Assembly: GCF_000143415.4 (NCBI RefSeq)
Contig: NW_003314327.1
Coordinates: 582,775-646,774, forward strand
DNA: 64,000 nucleotides
Source of the DNA: Selaginella moellendorffii
Taxonomy: Eukaryota; Streptophyta; Lycopodiopsida; Selaginellales; Selaginellaceae
Reading direction: 5' to 3'
Part shown: piece by piece, positions 1-12,187 of the stretch
How positions within the stretch are numbered: position 1 is the stretch's first letter
How the letters are laid out: each line of letters opens with the position of its first letter
Notes under the pieces: model-generated
Told to the model about the DNA's origin: nothing
Database searches by the model: none
Seen by the model: the letters and a program-made list of their open reading frames with translations, nothing else
Translations under genes and position numbers: made by a program

Positions 1-1687
1 GAACAACACGGATCTTATCGTCGTGTCCACGCAGGGATCCAATCACTCGTTTAAACTCGTCACTGATATCAAGCTTGTGGGGGTCGAAGAGCAGTAGTAT
101 CAGGTCGCATTTGGCAGCAAACCATTCCGTAACGCCTGTAAAATCGTAGCTGCGTTGTGTTCTTTGCTTTTCTCCCGATAACACTCCGGGAGTATCAACA
201 AAGCTAACGTGCTCCAGTAGCTGACAAGAGAAACCATTTTGACAATTGCAAGACTGATAATTAGACTTACCGGATGTGGCATCTGAGAACACTCAAACTT
301 GGAGAGAAAAGCAGTTCCAAATTTCGTAAGGCCGCTAAATGGCATGTCCGCCTGCACAGCAATCGTGTTTCCTGGAACACTCCGTTCATCTGTTCCATCC
401 TGGAAACATCCACAGTCAATTACGGATGTGGATGTTTTTATTACTCACCATAACAACGACGAAACGATCCGTCGTAGGCTCAGGTCCAATGTGAGCGCCT
501 ATTTAAGAGTAAACGTAAGCATCTCCAAAGTGAATACATCAATACCACCGACCTGGATAGCTTGTTCTTAATAGATGCTTAATAAACGTTGTTTTCCCGG
601 TGGAATATTGTCCAAGAAGCATCACCATGGGCTTGCAATCAAAGTCGCTTTCAGTCTGTAGAACGCAGACACTGTCAATCCTTTCATTGATTGAAAAACG
701 TGCCACTTACCAATGTAGGAGACACAAAATCATGGAAGCGATACGTAACCTCCAAAGGTTTCAGCTTTTCCAGGTAAAGTTTCTTTAGACCATCAACCAC
801 TGATGTTACTGACGTCGAAGGAATCTAAATTACACACTGGTTAAGTATGTAAAAAGCCTCGTCTTTGAAGAAAAAACACCTTTCTTGGTTGTTTTGTCGC
901 AAACCACTGGGCCGTCTCTGCTTGTAGTTGTGGAGATGTGCCTGCGCAGCGAAGCTGTTATAATAGACAAGATAAAGGCGAAACGAAATATTTACCGTTG
1001 GTGAAGACGTCCCCAGTCGGAGGCGCTCTCTTTCTTGCCTACAAACAGTAAAATTCATGTCAGAGAAGGAAAAATCATAAACGAAGATGGAAGAAGATAG
1101 AAAACACACCAGTATCATTTGTTCCAAGCCTTCCATGTTGGGCGGACTAATCTCATCGACATCTGTCAAGCTAAAACAAAGATGATTCTGCCAGCGTGCA
1201 GGAAGAACAGCAGAAATTACCTCTATCTCTCAGCATGTCCGCGGATATTTCATTCCCGAGCTGTGCTAGTGCTATGATCTGTCCAGTGACACAACAGCGC
1301 ATAAAACCACCGACCATGACGTACAACTTAAAATTCTCCACTCACTTGCATCGCAGCAACGAATTCCTTGAATCCAAGAAAGCCTTGCCGCTTAGAATCC
1401 GCCACTGCCCAGACCTGGAAATAAGAACAAGAGTTTCGACCCAAATCCATGCCGCATTCCATACCTGCTTGAGATGCGACCGCGGCAGCTGCGAGAGCGA
1501 AAAGAATTTCACCGCATCGGCGCCGGTGATACGCCCATCCCCATCTGTGGCGAAAATTCCACCAAAATATCGATTACCGTGGGAGGTATCGAGCGAGCTC
1601 ACCTTCGTCCGCAAAATCAAACCACTGCTTGTACATTTGCTCGTCCTGCTTGGCATAGTGCACTGATCGCACAGACAGAATGTCCAT
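1..1687 (-). CDS. EHD: EH-domain-containing endocytic ATPase, EHD1/EHD2-like (5' part, C-terminus outside window)
   Basis: Dynamin-related EHD ATPases bind membranes and act in endocytic recycling. Reading the minus strand, exon 1 starts at an ATG at 1685-1687 (MDILSVRSVHYAKQDEQMYK) and splices at about 1602 into an EH domain with the calcium-loop-like DGDGRITGADAVKFF and SQLPRSHLKQVW. Downstream exons carry the nucleotide-binding P-loop GQYSTGKTTF near 600-640 and a switch motif VDTPGVLSG near 190-220. An N-terminal EH domain, rather than a C-terminal one, is the plant EHD layout. Introns are short and GT-AG. The frame runs off position 1, so the C-terminal part of the ATPase domain and the helical region are missing only because the window ends. 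The start is 121 nt from the NOP58 stop codon. The family assignment is firm; the choice between EHD1 and EHD2 cannot be made. Confidence 0.9.
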
Positions 1688-1808
1688 CGCGAGAAAGAGA
1701 GAAATAAGAGCCCTAAAGAGCTGAGCTTCTGGTAAACCCTAGATCATATAGCGCGTAAGTTTAAAGCCTTGTCACAGTTAAAATCACAGTTACACCAAAA
1801 TGAGGTTT

Positions 1809-3971
1809 TTACTCTTTACGTTGCTTCTTCTTCCTTGAGTCCGGGGCTGGAGCTTCTACTTCTTCGATCATCATCTTTTTCTTCTTCTTCTTTTTTTTCT
1901 CGGGCTCTTCTTCCAGAGCTGGATCTTCCTCTTGAGCTTTCCCCTTGGATTTCTTCTCCTTCTTGGAGCTCTTTTTCTCCTTGGCCGGCGCTTCTACTTC
2001 TTCTACTAGTGGTGTCGATGCTCCAGCTTCTTCCGATTTATCCTTCTTCGATTTCTTCTTCTTCGGAGTCAGGGTCTCCGGCTCGGCTGAAGCTCCAGCG
2101 TCTTGCTCTGCGGTTTGAGTCCTCTTCTTCTTCTTCTTTGGAGGCTCCTCGGTCGCTGGAGCTTCTTCTTCCTGATCTTTTTTCTTTCTCTTTTCTCGTT
2201 TGCCCCCGCCAAGTGTTATATCTGCTTGAGTCTCGTACGCCTGCAACAATCCAACACTCGTTAGATGAAGAGCAAAAAGTTCTTCGTACCTTAGCGGCAG
2301 TGAGCAAGCCTGGAGTAGCGCCCTTCCGGTCTTTGTCGTACGCCTCGATCTTAGCTTTGCCTTTAGCTGCACCGCTAGCTTTTCCGAGAGCCCTGCCTTC
2401 CAATTGTCGCAATCTTGCTTCAACCTGGTTAATAGACCACATCTCAGTAACGTATAACAGAAAGATGACAATTTGAGACCTTTGCGCGGTTCTCAATGCC
2501 GATGTTGGCGTCCTGACCCTCCCCAAGAGCATCGTACCGAATAGATAGTGCAGTCTTTGCAGCTAACACCCGAGCGATCTTCCCCTTGAACTTAGCTGGT
2601 GCTTGTCCCACCAAAGAGGCATGATAGATCAACCCGTACTTCGGTGTGTTTTGCTTGGTCTTTAAAGCCCTGAAGAGCGCCTGAAAAGCCAGAAGAAGTG
2701 TTACTTCACGGCAAACTAAAAAAAATCCCACCTTCTCTGCGCCAAGGATTTGTACCGTGCTTGAAGGCTGCTTGGATAAGTTTATAAGGCTTCCAGCATG
2801 AGCTATCAACCGAGCACCAACTAGCTCTCCCACAAGCACCGTCAAGTTAGGAGCGATTGCCTTCATCCTGCTGCGCAAGTAATCATAGAGCTGTGTCCGG
2901 TATTCTGCCAAAGAGATGACCTGATCACAAAACTCTTGGATCGTGTCCATGTCTTCTTCAGTTATATCTGTCCCCATGGATATTGGCACAGCTTCCTTGA
3001 GTTGAACTTCGATCTCTTCTTCCAAAATCTATGCAAGAAAAAACGTAAATACTAGCATGAAATCACTAAGACAGCATACCTCGGAGAAATCGAGGTCCGG
3101 TGCATTGACCCGTTTCTTCATAAGCTTAACGGATTTCGCGTACTGAATGTTGTCCGTGACTATCTTTGCCAGCTCTGGAAAATGCCAGCCATACCACTCC
3201 CGAACTCTCATAGCATAAGTGTTCAGCTCTTTATCGAGATCATCCAAGAGACCGATAGCTTGAACGATCATGGTATCAACCTGGAGTAAGAACACATAAG
3301 ATACCAATGAAAAAAAACCGTTTTTCAAAGCCACACCTTATCAGGACTGAACTTGAGAGTGTATCTGCACAAACTGTGAGAAAGCCCAAGACTCATCGAG
3401 GCCAAGTCCTGGTTTGACAGTCCTTCGACAAGATCTGCAAGTTGGGACCTCACGCCCCTCAACAGTTCCATCACTCCATTGCTGTGGATGCAGCTGATTT
3501 CCTGGCAACTCTCTCAGTTAGCCCCTACAAAAAAACCAAGTTCGAAACAAAGAACCCACGAGCTTCTCGGTGATGATCCTTCCTAGCTTGGAGTCGGCAA
3601 TGGCCAAAATCTGGCCTTGGCATTCTGCTTTGAGAAACTTCTTCAGTCCCTTACTAAGCTTGCTCTCGACAATGGCGGTCGCGGCACCGAGCGCTTCGGC
3701 AGTGTTCTCAAACTTGTGAAAAGATTTGAGCTTGACAATCTATACCAAAGAAATATCACAGCAATGACAACAGAATGCCAGAGATCCAAACCTGCCTGGC
3801 CGCCGCTGGCGTCTCGAATTCCTTCCAGATATCCTGCCAAAGATCAAGAAGAACGGCCGTGAGCAAGATAAATCCAAGCGCGAGCTAGCTCACATCCACT
3901 TGGTTGAGCTTCGCTTCGTCCAGGAGCTTGAAGAGCGCGAAGCCCGCCGGCGTCTCGACGAGCACCAGCAT
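1809..3971 (-). CDS. NOP58: Nucleolar protein NOP58/NOP5, box C/D snoRNP core subunit
   Basis: NOP58 is a core protein of box C/D snoRNPs, which guide 2'-O-methylation of rRNA and pre-rRNA processing in the nucleolus. The start ATG at 3969-3971 opens [20 protein letters not shown], the typical N-terminus. Several short exons follow: a coiled-coil section, then the Nop domain ([73 protein letters not shown]). The last exon encodes a long lysine-rich KKE/KKK tail ending at the stop 1809-1811, as in eukaryotic NOP58. NOP56 is the alternative, but the N-terminus and the KKE/D tail favour NOP58. The upstream region (about 3985-4030) has AAACCCTA-type telo-boxes, common in plant ribosome-biogenesis promoters. 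The long plus-strand frame at 1769-2476 is an antisense shadow of this tail. Confidence 0.93.
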
Positions 3972-4062
3972 CGTCTTCCCTCCCTGGCGGCCTAAAACCC
4001 TAAATCCTAAAACCCTATTCCTGTTTAGGGTACTTGCTGGGATAAAACGGGTTTAAATGTTT
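3972..4062. promoter_or_regulatory. NOP58 promoter with telo-box motifs
   Basis: Only 91 nt separate the NOP58 start codon from the AsnRS stop codon. The stretch contains repeated AAACCCTA/ACCCTAAA motifs and one inverted copy (TTTAGGG near 4023). Telo-boxes are known in promoters of plant translation and ribosome-assembly genes. A role here is inferred from that association and was not tested. Confidence 0.5.
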
Positions 4063-6515
4063 TTAAAACTCGGCTTTCCCGGGGTAGCGCGGGAAAGGTA
4101 TTACATCTCTGATGTTCTCGAGGCCAGTGGCAAAAAGAACCATTCTCTCAAAGCCAAGGCCAAAGCCCGAGTGCTTCACGGTGCCATAGCGTCGTAGATC
4201 CAAGTACCATTCGTATGGTTCCGTTGGAAGATTGAGCTCTTGGAGCCTGGAGAAAAAAGTTTCACAGTAATTTGACAAGACTCGGATAGAAAAATTCATA
4301 CCTTTGCACCAGAACTTCGTATCGTTCTTCTCTCTGGCTTCCACCAACGAGTTCTCCAACCTGGAATGGTACAAAGACGATCATATACGTCTTTTAAATC
4401 GAAGGGGATTTTACCTTTGGGACGAGGATATCCATGGCTGCCACAGTTTTGCCATCATCGTTCATTCTCATGTAGAACGCTTTGATGTCTTTTGGATAGT
4501 TGTACACTATCACTGGCTTCTGGAAGAGCTCCTCAGCAAGATATCTGTCATAGAATGCCCTGTGAGGCAAATTCACGTTAAATGGTTGCTACCTTTCGTG
4601 CTCGGAGGCCAGATCGACTCCCCATGAAACAGGGTTCTCGAAGGTTCTATCCTTCACCTGAGTATCTGCAAGTGTAAGTTTCCTTCCAACAAAGAACAAA
4701 AAAAACTAACAAACCTCCAATAACTTCTCGATGGCCTGTGTGTACGTGATCCTCGCAAACGGCGTAGAAGCAACTAGTTTCAGTCGATCCAAGGCCGTGT
4801 TGTCCCACATCTTGGTCATAAACTCCATGTCGTCGTAGCAGTTGTCCAGAAGCCACTGGCATAGAAACTTCACATAGTCTTCCGCACAGTTCATATCATC
4901 CTGGTAAAAGGATATGACCACATATGTCAGAACAGATACAAATTTCTCTGGAGATTTTCAATCACCTGGAGATCCGCGAAAGCAAGTTCCGGCTCGATCA
5001 TCCAAAACTCCGCCAAATGCCTCGTTGTGTGAGAGTTTTCAGCACGAAACGTCGGGCCAAAGGTGTAAACGTTGCTTAGGCTGCATGCGTACGTTTCCAC
5101 CTGGAGCTGGCCGGAGACAGTCAGGAAGGCCTGACGTCCAAAAAAATCACCAGTGTAATCAAATCCTCCTTTGTCCTTCTTAGGAATTCCACCTGTAAGC
5201 TTCATCCGCTCGACCACCTTCGCAAGCTCGTCTTTAGCGGTCTGAAGCTTCAACACTGCCGCAGCAATTTCATCTTTGCTCTTCTTCTCGGCTTTCAGCG
5301 CTTTCACTGTTTCTCCGCATTTCGTAACCTCTGCCTTTGCCTGCTCAAGGTCCGCTTCAGTCGGAGCCGGGGTACTTGCGAGCTCCTTCTCTCGCTTCTC
5401 AGCTTCCGAGAACATTGTTGTAACTTGGAACATCTCGCCAGCACCTTCGCAATCGCTGGTGGTGATGATCGGAGTGTGGACGTACACGAATCGATTCTGT
5501 TGGAAAAATGTGTGGGTGGCGAATGCAAGAGCGTTGCGAATCCTTGCAACCGAAGAAATCTGGAGTTCCAACATTACGTCAAAACGAGCAACAAAAAGAA
5601 ATAAAACTCACCGTATTTGTTCGAGACCTGAGATGCATCAAGTTCCTCAAAAACTCCAGAGTATGCCGGCCCTTGGCGATCGGATACTTGGAAGCATCGA
5701 CAGGTCCAACTTCCAGCACCTTCTGAGCTCTCAGCTCCACCTTTTGTTTCTTTGCAGTCTCAGGAGGCTGCGTCAATTCCCCCTCGACCACGAGGCATGT
5801 TCCAGTGTAGATAAGTTGCGCATCCGGCGTCACTGTATCCTCGACAATCACCTGAAGGCAAACAGAAAAAAGGAAATTATCTTTCAATCGTACTGCAAAG
5901 AAAGAAGAGAAAAAAGTCACACACTAACGCACACATCATGGCTTTCCACTCACAAACTAGCAATCTTTCCCACAACTTAAACGAAGACAAGCAAGACAAA
6001 AAAAAGATTACAAGCTTTACACAGAACAGGCTCTCCGAAAACACAAATCGCAAGAAAATCTTTCGGATCGAGCTCCAAGCGACAAAGACTGCAAATGGCT
6101 TTCCACTCACGATAAGGAAAACTGACAACCTTTCTCACAATTTAAAACGAAGAACAAGCAACAGTAGAAAAGAAACCAGCTTTTCACAGAACAAGCTCTC
6201 AACACTAACAAATCGCGGACGAACAGTAAATCTCTCGGATCGAGCTCCAAGCGACAAAGAGAAGATTACCTGCAAATTCGCGGGGCAGGAGCCATCGTTG
6301 AGCTCCAGAAATGTGAGCCGCCCCTTCTCGTGGCTCCGCCCGGTCTTGACCCATCCCCCAACCCTTACATTGTGGCCCAGGAGTCCCGCGCCTCCATCCG
6401 GGCGACCTAGGATGCTCTTGATGAAGACGCGATGGGAGTACTTCGCCCACTCGATGCCGCTCTTGGTGGCCAGCGTGAGCGCCTCCATTTGGGCCTGGAC
6501 GGCTCCTTCACCCAT
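4063..6515 (-). CDS. Cytosolic asparaginyl-tRNA synthetase (class II, SYNC1-type)
   Basis: The enzyme charges tRNA-Asn with asparagine. The frame opens at ATG 6513-6515 ([20 protein letters not shown]); an upstream TTG in frame is not a start. The N-terminal OB-fold anticodon-binding region includes [20 protein letters not shown] and [10 protein letters not shown]. The class II catalytic core follows with [20 protein letters not shown] (motif 1 region), [20 protein letters not shown] (motif 2) and [20 protein letters not shown] (motif 3), ending [11 protein letters not shown] and stop 4063-4065. Between motifs 1 and 2 there is a lysine- and alanine-rich helical insert of about 85 residues, resembling the WHEP-like insertion of plant cytosolic AsnRS. 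No transit peptide is visible, so a cytosolic location is inferred. The gene is head-to-head with TAF6, with 66 nt between the start codons. Confidence 0.93.
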
Positions 6516-6581
6516 TCCCAATCGCCTGTGGTTTTAGGGTTTATGTGATTTTAGGGCTTTAGCTCTCGACGAGCGCGCGCG
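6516..6581. promoter_or_regulatory. Shared 66-nt divergent promoter/5' region of AsnRS and TAF6
   Basis: Only 66 nt lie between the two start codons. The stretch contains TTTTAGGGTTTATG and a second TTTTAGGG, which are telo-box-like motifs readable on either strand. Transcription start sites must lie in this stretch, or one transcript must begin inside the neighbouring gene. A bidirectional promoter is the simplest reading but is inferred. Confidence 0.5.
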
Positions 6582-8623
6582 ATGAGCATCGTCCCTAAGG
6601 AGACGATTCACGTCATCGCGCAGAGCATTGGCATCAGCAATCTCCACGATGATGTCGCCGCGGCGCTTGCGCCGGATGTCGAGTATCGGATGCGCGAGAT
6701 CATGCAGGTTTGGCCTCTTTCTCCCTCGATCTACCGATTTCGCCGATTTTGAGCTGAGATCGTCGGTAATTTGCGCTGCCAGGAGGCGATCAAGTGCATG
6801 CGCCACTCGAAGAGGAGCGTTCTCACCACCGACGATGTCAATACGGCCTTGAGCTTGAGAAATGTAGAGGTGAGTTGCGAATTTCTCGTGAGTTCGTTGC
6901 TTAGCATTTTTATGTAGCCACTCTATGGATTTGCCTCTGGAGATCCATTGCGCTTCCGGAGAGCTGTTGGTCACTCTGATCTGTTCTTCATAGATGATAG
7001 GGAGCTCGACTGTAAAGAGGTACTTTTTCGTTTTCGTTTTCGTTTTCCTTTTCTTCTGATCTAACAAACTTTTCTCTAGATCACCGAGGCTCCTTTGACG
7101 AAAGCACCTCTAGACACGGCCGTCATGGCTCACTGGCTAGCAATAGAGGGAATACAACCCGCCATCCCCGAGAACGTTCCCATTGATCGTGAGTGGTTTG
7201 CTTTCCTCGTGAATGCAATTTGATAACTCCTGTTGCAGCTCTTTCAGCTCCGCCGGAAGTGAAGAAATCCGACATTCCTGGATTGAAGCCTGATCAGATG
7301 ACAGTGGACCTAAAGCTTCCTGTCAAACATGTTCTTTCTAGAGAACTTCAGGTACGATGGAAATTGCACCGGTCGTTCTTTTGCTAAATTTTTCATTTTT
7401 TCCTCTGGGCAGCTATACTTTGAGAAAATCACGGAGCTTATTGTCACTGGCGCCGACGATGTGCTACTAAAAGACGTCTTTGCAAGTTTGGCGACTGATT
7501 CCGGTTTACACCCTTTGGTACCATACTTCACGCAATTTATTGCAGACGAGGTATTCACATGATCACGAAAGTGCTGAATTTTCAGTTCTATTTTTCGTTT
7601 TTGTCCAATGTAGGTAACACGGGGGCTTAATGACTTGCCGCTCCTTTTCTCTCTGATGCGCGTTGCTCGCAGCCTGCTACTGAATCCACACATCCATATC
7701 GAGCCTTATGTAAGCACTTGTTTTGCTCTGATGATGGTGCGAGTGATAAGTCTAGGCTTGCTGAATGGCAGCTCCATCAGTTGATGCCATCTGTGGTGAC
7801 GTGCCTCGTTGCAAAGCGCCTGGGTGGTAAGAATTTCGTCAACCATTGGGAGCTCCGGGACTTCACAGCCACACTTATTGCCTTCATATGCAAACGGTTT
7901 GTAAACTCATCTCTTTTTGTTTTTCTCTGGAGTGGCTGAAACTTTTGTTACTTGCAGCTTCGGTCATGCGTATTATAACTTGCAAACGCGCGTGACCAAA
8001 ACTTTACTCCACGCCTTCTTGGATCCGAAACGGGCAATGACACAACATTATGGTGCTGTGAAAGGAATCGCAGCTCTTGGCTCAAAACTGGTGTGCTTTT
8101 ATGCGACAATGAAACGGTGACTGAACTAATAGTCTTCTTACAGGTGCGGCTATTGATTCTTCCCAACCTGGAAGTATACATCAACTTGCTCTTGCCAGAA
8201 ATGTCTTCCCAAGATCAAGCAAACGAGCTAAAAAGATACGAAGCCATCAGAGTCTACGGAGCTCTTCAGGTAGATTTATTTTTCCAAGCCTGAACTGGAA
8301 ACTCACTTTCACGTATGGCACAGGCGGCGGCTGGAAACTGTATATATGAAATGCTCCAGTCCGCTCCTCCCTCAAAGAAGAAACCAGCTAACAACAAGTC
8401 TCAATCAACAACACGCAAAGATGTCGACGGGGACGCATCAATGCACGAGGAAGACGGGGCCGACGACAAGGACGAAGGCGTGAAGAGGCGGAGGAGAGCT
8501 TTGTCGGAGGCGTGGAAGGAGGATGTGGAGGTGGGCGATCTCATTAACTCACTGGTTGATCTGTTTGGCGAAGGAATGCTACCGTTCATACCGATGCGAG
8601 AGATGAGTAAATGCATCTTGTGA
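6582..8623 (+). CDS. TAF6: Transcription initiation factor TFIID subunit 6 (TAF6)
   Basis: TAF6 is a histone-fold subunit of TFIID (and SAGA-type complexes in other eukaryotes), pairing with TAF9 in the nucleus. The ATG at 6582 begins [20 protein letters not shown], leading into the H4-like histone fold ([40 protein letters not shown]). The central region [20 protein letters not shown] starts the HEAT-like C-terminal domain, which continues through [38 protein letters not shown] and [15 protein letters not shown]. The last exon is lysine- and acid-rich and ends at the TGA 8621-8623. Multiple short exons are joined by GT-AG introns of roughly 50-80 nt. Length and order fit plant TAF6. Confidence 0.93.
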
Positions 8624-8740
8624 CAGTACGAGAGGTAAAGGAGGAGGATTGACTAGGAAGGAAATTCTTTCGTAGCGTTGGTTTTAACTCTTGTCAGGGA
8701 AAGAAGTTGATGGTAGCAAGAAAGAGAATTCTTTTCCTTC

Positions 8741-10725
8741 TCATCTGTGCAAGAATCGAGCATGCTTGACAATGATGAACACGACCCAGAGATGCAGCAG
8801 GAAGAAGTATGCTGCGGCTAGAGATCTCACAGTTCTGTTCATGCCCAACACTCTGGTACCTTGAATGAAGAGGGAGTCGAGATTACTGGAAATCTCGCTC
8901 CAGCTTATAAGCTCGTCACCGCTTGCAGTTGGTCCAAACTCGATGTCGGAGCTCTCGTTTCTCGTTTTCGAGGCCCTCTCCTGAGACGAGTATGCCTGTG
9001 AAAGAGAAAGAAAAGCTGTAAGAATTTGGTGTGCTTTTAGTGCTGCTCTACCTCGAGACGAAAGATCAGCGTGGCTTTCTCAGTTGATAGCGCTTCAACC
9101 TGGAAAGCGTACCACCGCGTTTTGTAATCAATGAAGTGGAATCACAAGCCTTGTCTTACTTGAGTTTGCGTGTGAATGAGATGATCGGTCCGTGCTATCA
9201 AACGGGACTCTAGTTCTCTTTCCTTGTCACTCTGCATTTGCCGGGACATTCTTGACGCATGTATTTCTGCCTGGAGGTTTTCTACCTGAAATCTGGAAAA
9301 TGAGTGCCTACAGCATGAAGTTATACAAGAATGAAAACCTGAGCTTTATAGTAATCGATGTCGTCAGCAACCTTTTGCTTCTCTTTAAAGACGTCACTGC
9401 TGATTTGAGGAAGAAAAGAACTAGAAGGATTTGCCAAGGTCGACCGAAGTCGTGAAGCCTTCCTCTCAAGCTCTGAAAGTGAGACCTTTAGTGCGAAGTT
9501 CTCAAGAGGCAATATCTCCTACTCACCAAACACGGAAACTCTCTTGAGCTCCAGCTTAGTACGAGCATCCGTAAGTCCTGCAAGCTGAGGCTAAAATTTA
9601 TATGAGCTACTCTTGAAGGAAAACCAAACCTCTGCGTCAAATTTTCTCTGTGCGGCAGCCAGGCATTTAGCAAGCTCAACACTCTCGTTCTGCACAAAAC
9701 GGATTCACGAGAGTGACAAAGCTCGAGTTAAAGCATCACACCTGAAGTAGGGACTCTCTCTCCAGCGCTTCCATCCTCGTATGACTATGGCGTCGCTTTT
9801 CCAAATCCGCTGCTTGGATCAGCTCCACCATGCTCGTCCTCAGCTCTGCAGCCTGGTAATGACTTACTCATTCTCAAAGAAAAGAAAAACAAAGAAAAGC
9901 CATACCTCCTTCTTTTGCTGTTCTTCTCGCTCGTCCAGCAAAGCTTCCAAAGCTTGCTTCTCTGCCTCGAGCTTCTCGACAAACAATGCACGCTCATCGA
10001 TTGCAGCCTTGCAAGCCGAGAGTTCTTCCTCGGTTTGCTCCAGTGACGTCGGCGGATCAATCGCATCCTCGTCCTCTTTCGTGCTGGTATCGTTAACAGT
10101 CCCAACTAAATCTTCTTTAGTGTCCACCACCTCCTTCGTCACGCTTTCCCCTTCTTTGTTTTCTTCTTTCCTCTCGAGTTTATCGCCTGACACTAACTCC
10201 AGGCCATTAGAGTTAGGCTCCTGTGTTGCCACCGCCTTTTTGGAGGCATTGATTCTCTTCGCTGGCGCTGCGAGGAGCTTTCTCGGCCTTCTACTGTTAC
10301 TCTCACTCCTTTGAATCTTCTCTCTCGATGCCGGCCTCTTCCAATCCCCGGAATTCCCAGCCGCGGACAGTATCTCCGTCCAATCGTCCTTCTCCGGATG
10401 AGTAGAGCTCCCTTGGATCGAGGATGAGGAGCGAGCAGCGCCAGAGGGAGCGAAATCTGGAGAGCGATATGTGATCTTGTTGCTCGGGACGAGAGGATCG
10501 CCAAATATTTTCGGATGCGGTGCGCTGCCGAGGATTTCGTGCTGGATCGGGGCCTGGAAGAGAGGATCTGGCTCCTGTGAATCCCTGTCTGGCTTCTTGA
10601 GCGAGTCCGCGGCTTGCTGATCGATCTGAGAGAAGGAAGAAGTGAATTTCTACACGGGATCTAGATCTAACCTGGTTGAGGAGCTGCTCGGCGGCCTTGA
10701 GCTTGGATGATAACCACGACGCCAT
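8741..10725 (-). CDS. Golgin-84-like coiled-coil Golgi protein (golgin candidate 2-like)
   Basis: Golgin-84 proteins are tail-anchored Golgi tethers. The ATG at 10723-10725 opens MASWLSSKLKAAEQLLNQV, closely resembling the amphipathic N-terminus of plant golgin candidate 2. The first exon is rich in Ser, Arg and Pro, then a long acidic and glutamine-rich coiled coil extends over several exons (about 9000-10230; ERKASRLRSTLANPSSS, ALLDEREEQQKKE). The last exon gives GTRVLGMNRTVRSLAAAYFF followed by the hydrophobic segment LLHLWVVFIIVKHARFLHR and a stop at 8741-8743, matching the single C-terminal membrane anchor of golgin-84. The anchor plus N-terminus support the call more than the low-complexity middle. 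It is head-to-head with the F-box/kelch gene, 74 nt apart. Confidence 0.82.
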
Positions 10726-10799
10726 CGCTGGAGATCAGGAGAAGAATCGTCCTCGCATTTCTAGGGCTTTTGTGAGGTTAGGGTTCTTGAGGGGGAGAT
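10726..10799. promoter_or_regulatory. Shared 74-nt divergent 5' region of golgin-84-like and F-box/kelch genes
   Basis: Seventy-four nucleotides separate the two start codons. The stretch holds CTAGGGCTTTTG and GTTAGGGTTC, one of them a telo-box-like TTAGGGTT. A bidirectional promoter is inferred from spacing alone. Confidence 0.45.
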
Positions 10800-12146
10800 A
10801 TGGGATGTAGAGCGAGCAGGCCGATCAGGAGTGGCAGCCACAGGGAAAGGAAGGAGGATCTTGCTCCATGCAACACCAAATGGATCGGCTACGTCTCCAA
10901 CAGCCCGAATTTCTCCTGCGCGGAGCAAGAACGAAGGCTGCGGCGAGCAAATCTCGAGCCAGTGAGAGATGAGGAAGACGAGGAAGATTGCGATGGATTC
11001 CAGTTTGCGATTGCCGGAGGAGAATCTCCTTGCTCCTCCTCGTCACTCATTCCAGGATTGCCCGACGACGTTGCCCGCCTCTGCCTCATGCGCTTGCCGT
11101 GCGTGAAATATTCCTTCTCCTACAGGCTCGTGAGCAAATCCTGGCGATCACTCCTCTCCTCGCCAGATTTCTACTCGGAGCGCCAGCATTTGCCAAGAAT
11201 CCAGCACCAAGCCAGCGTCTGCGTCGTGATCCACGGCAATCGCGTCAGGGTTTTCGACACCGTCACTTGCCAGTGGTTCTCCCTCCCACCGCTGCCTCAC
11301 AGCATCGACGACGAAGATCCAGACCTTGGAATCCGCATCGATCCATACGACTGGTGGCGGATCGACACGGTCGCCGTGGCCGATGGAAATCTCTTCGTCA
11401 TCGGCGGGGAGGAGAGCCGGATCCCATCCAGCCGCGTCCACAGGTATGATTTCTGCCACTGCCGCTGGGAGGAGATGGCGCCCATGGGAATCGCTCGATC
11501 CCACTCCGCTGCGGTGACAGTAGGGGGCCGCGTCTACGTCGCTGGCGGCACGTCCGCCGAGGTGTTCGTCCCCAGCGAGAACTCCTGGACAACCATCTCT
11601 GGGCTCAAGCGCGCCATGAGATCATGCGTGGGGATCGAGCACCAAGGCAAGGTGTTCGTCAAGGGAGAGAATTGCCAAGGAGCTGGATCGCCCATCGAGG
11701 CACAGGTCTATGATCCCAGCGGCGACGAGTGGAACCGGATGGTGCCAAAGCTCAAGGCCGGATTGACGCGAGGCCCGGTTGCTTCGTCCGGGGCGGCGAT
11801 CTTCGTGGCGGACTGGAAGGATCTCCAGCTCAAGGCTTTCAATCCGGAGCTCGAGAGCTGGGACGTGGTCGGGCAGCTCCCGGCAAGGCTTAGCCGGCTC
11901 GTCGGCCATGGAGCACAGCTCTATGGATTCACTGGGAAGATCAAGGTAGACTCTGTGAATCACCGCGTTATCTCTGGAGCTCCCACCGAGGTCTGGAAGC
12001 TCGACATTGGAAGAAGAGGGATTAGAAACCATCACCCACTGGTGCTCCAGTGGGAATGCATTTGGCGAGGCGCCAAAAACAGCACGAAAGTTGGCGGTCT
12101 TACTTGGGCGCCTTCCAGTGCTCACTGTGCTCTTCTCGAGGACTAA
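10800..12146 (+). CDS. F-box/kelch-repeat protein, intronless
   Basis: The 448-residue protein is a probable SCF ubiquitin-ligase substrate receptor. From the ATG at 10800 (MGCRASRPIRSGSHRE), the F-box runs from about residue 85 (IPGLPDDVARLCLMRLPCVK, YRLVSKSWRSLLSSPDFY). It is followed by kelch repeats with the typical Gly-Gly pairs and spaced Trp/Tyr: LFVIGGEESRIPSSRVHRYD, VTVGGRVYVAGGTSAEVF and EAQVYDPSGDEWNRMVPKLK. The N-terminal MGC suggests possible N-myristoylation or palmitoylation (inference). The stop TAA is at 12144-12146. It is one of two clearly intronless genes in the window and is GC-rich. The substrate is unknown. Antisense and +1-frame ORFs over the same interval are shadows. 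Confidence 0.9.
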   Translation: MGCRASRPIRSGSHRERKEDLAPCNTKWIGYVSNSPNFSCAEQERRLRRANLEPVRDEEDEEDCDGFQFAIAGGESPCSSSSLIPGLPDDVARLCLMRLPCVKYSFSYRLVSKSWRSLLSSPDFYSERQHLPRIQHQASVCVVIHGNRVRVFDTVTCQWFSLPPLPHSIDDEDPDLGIRIDPYDWWRIDTVAVADGNLFVIGGEESRIPSSRVHRYDFCHCRWEEMAPMGIARSHSAAVTVGGRVYVAGGTSAEVFVPSENSWTTISGLKRAMRSCVGIEHQGKVFVKGENCQGAGSPIEAQVYDPSGDEWNRMVPKLKAGLTRGPVASSGAAIFVADWKDLQLKAFNPELESWDVVGQLPARLSRLVGHGAQLYGFTGKIKVDSVNHRVISGAPTEVWKLDIGRRGIRNHHPLVLQWECIWRGAKNSTKVGGLTWAPSSAHCALLED

Positions 12147-12187
12147 GACGAAGCAAGGAAAAAAGAATCACTCTGGTGGTGGTGCTA

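Noticed and set aside
1769-2476. 235-codon plus-strand ORF rich in Ser and Leu
   Set aside because: Antisense of the Lys/Glu-rich NOP58 tail (CTTCTT repeats).
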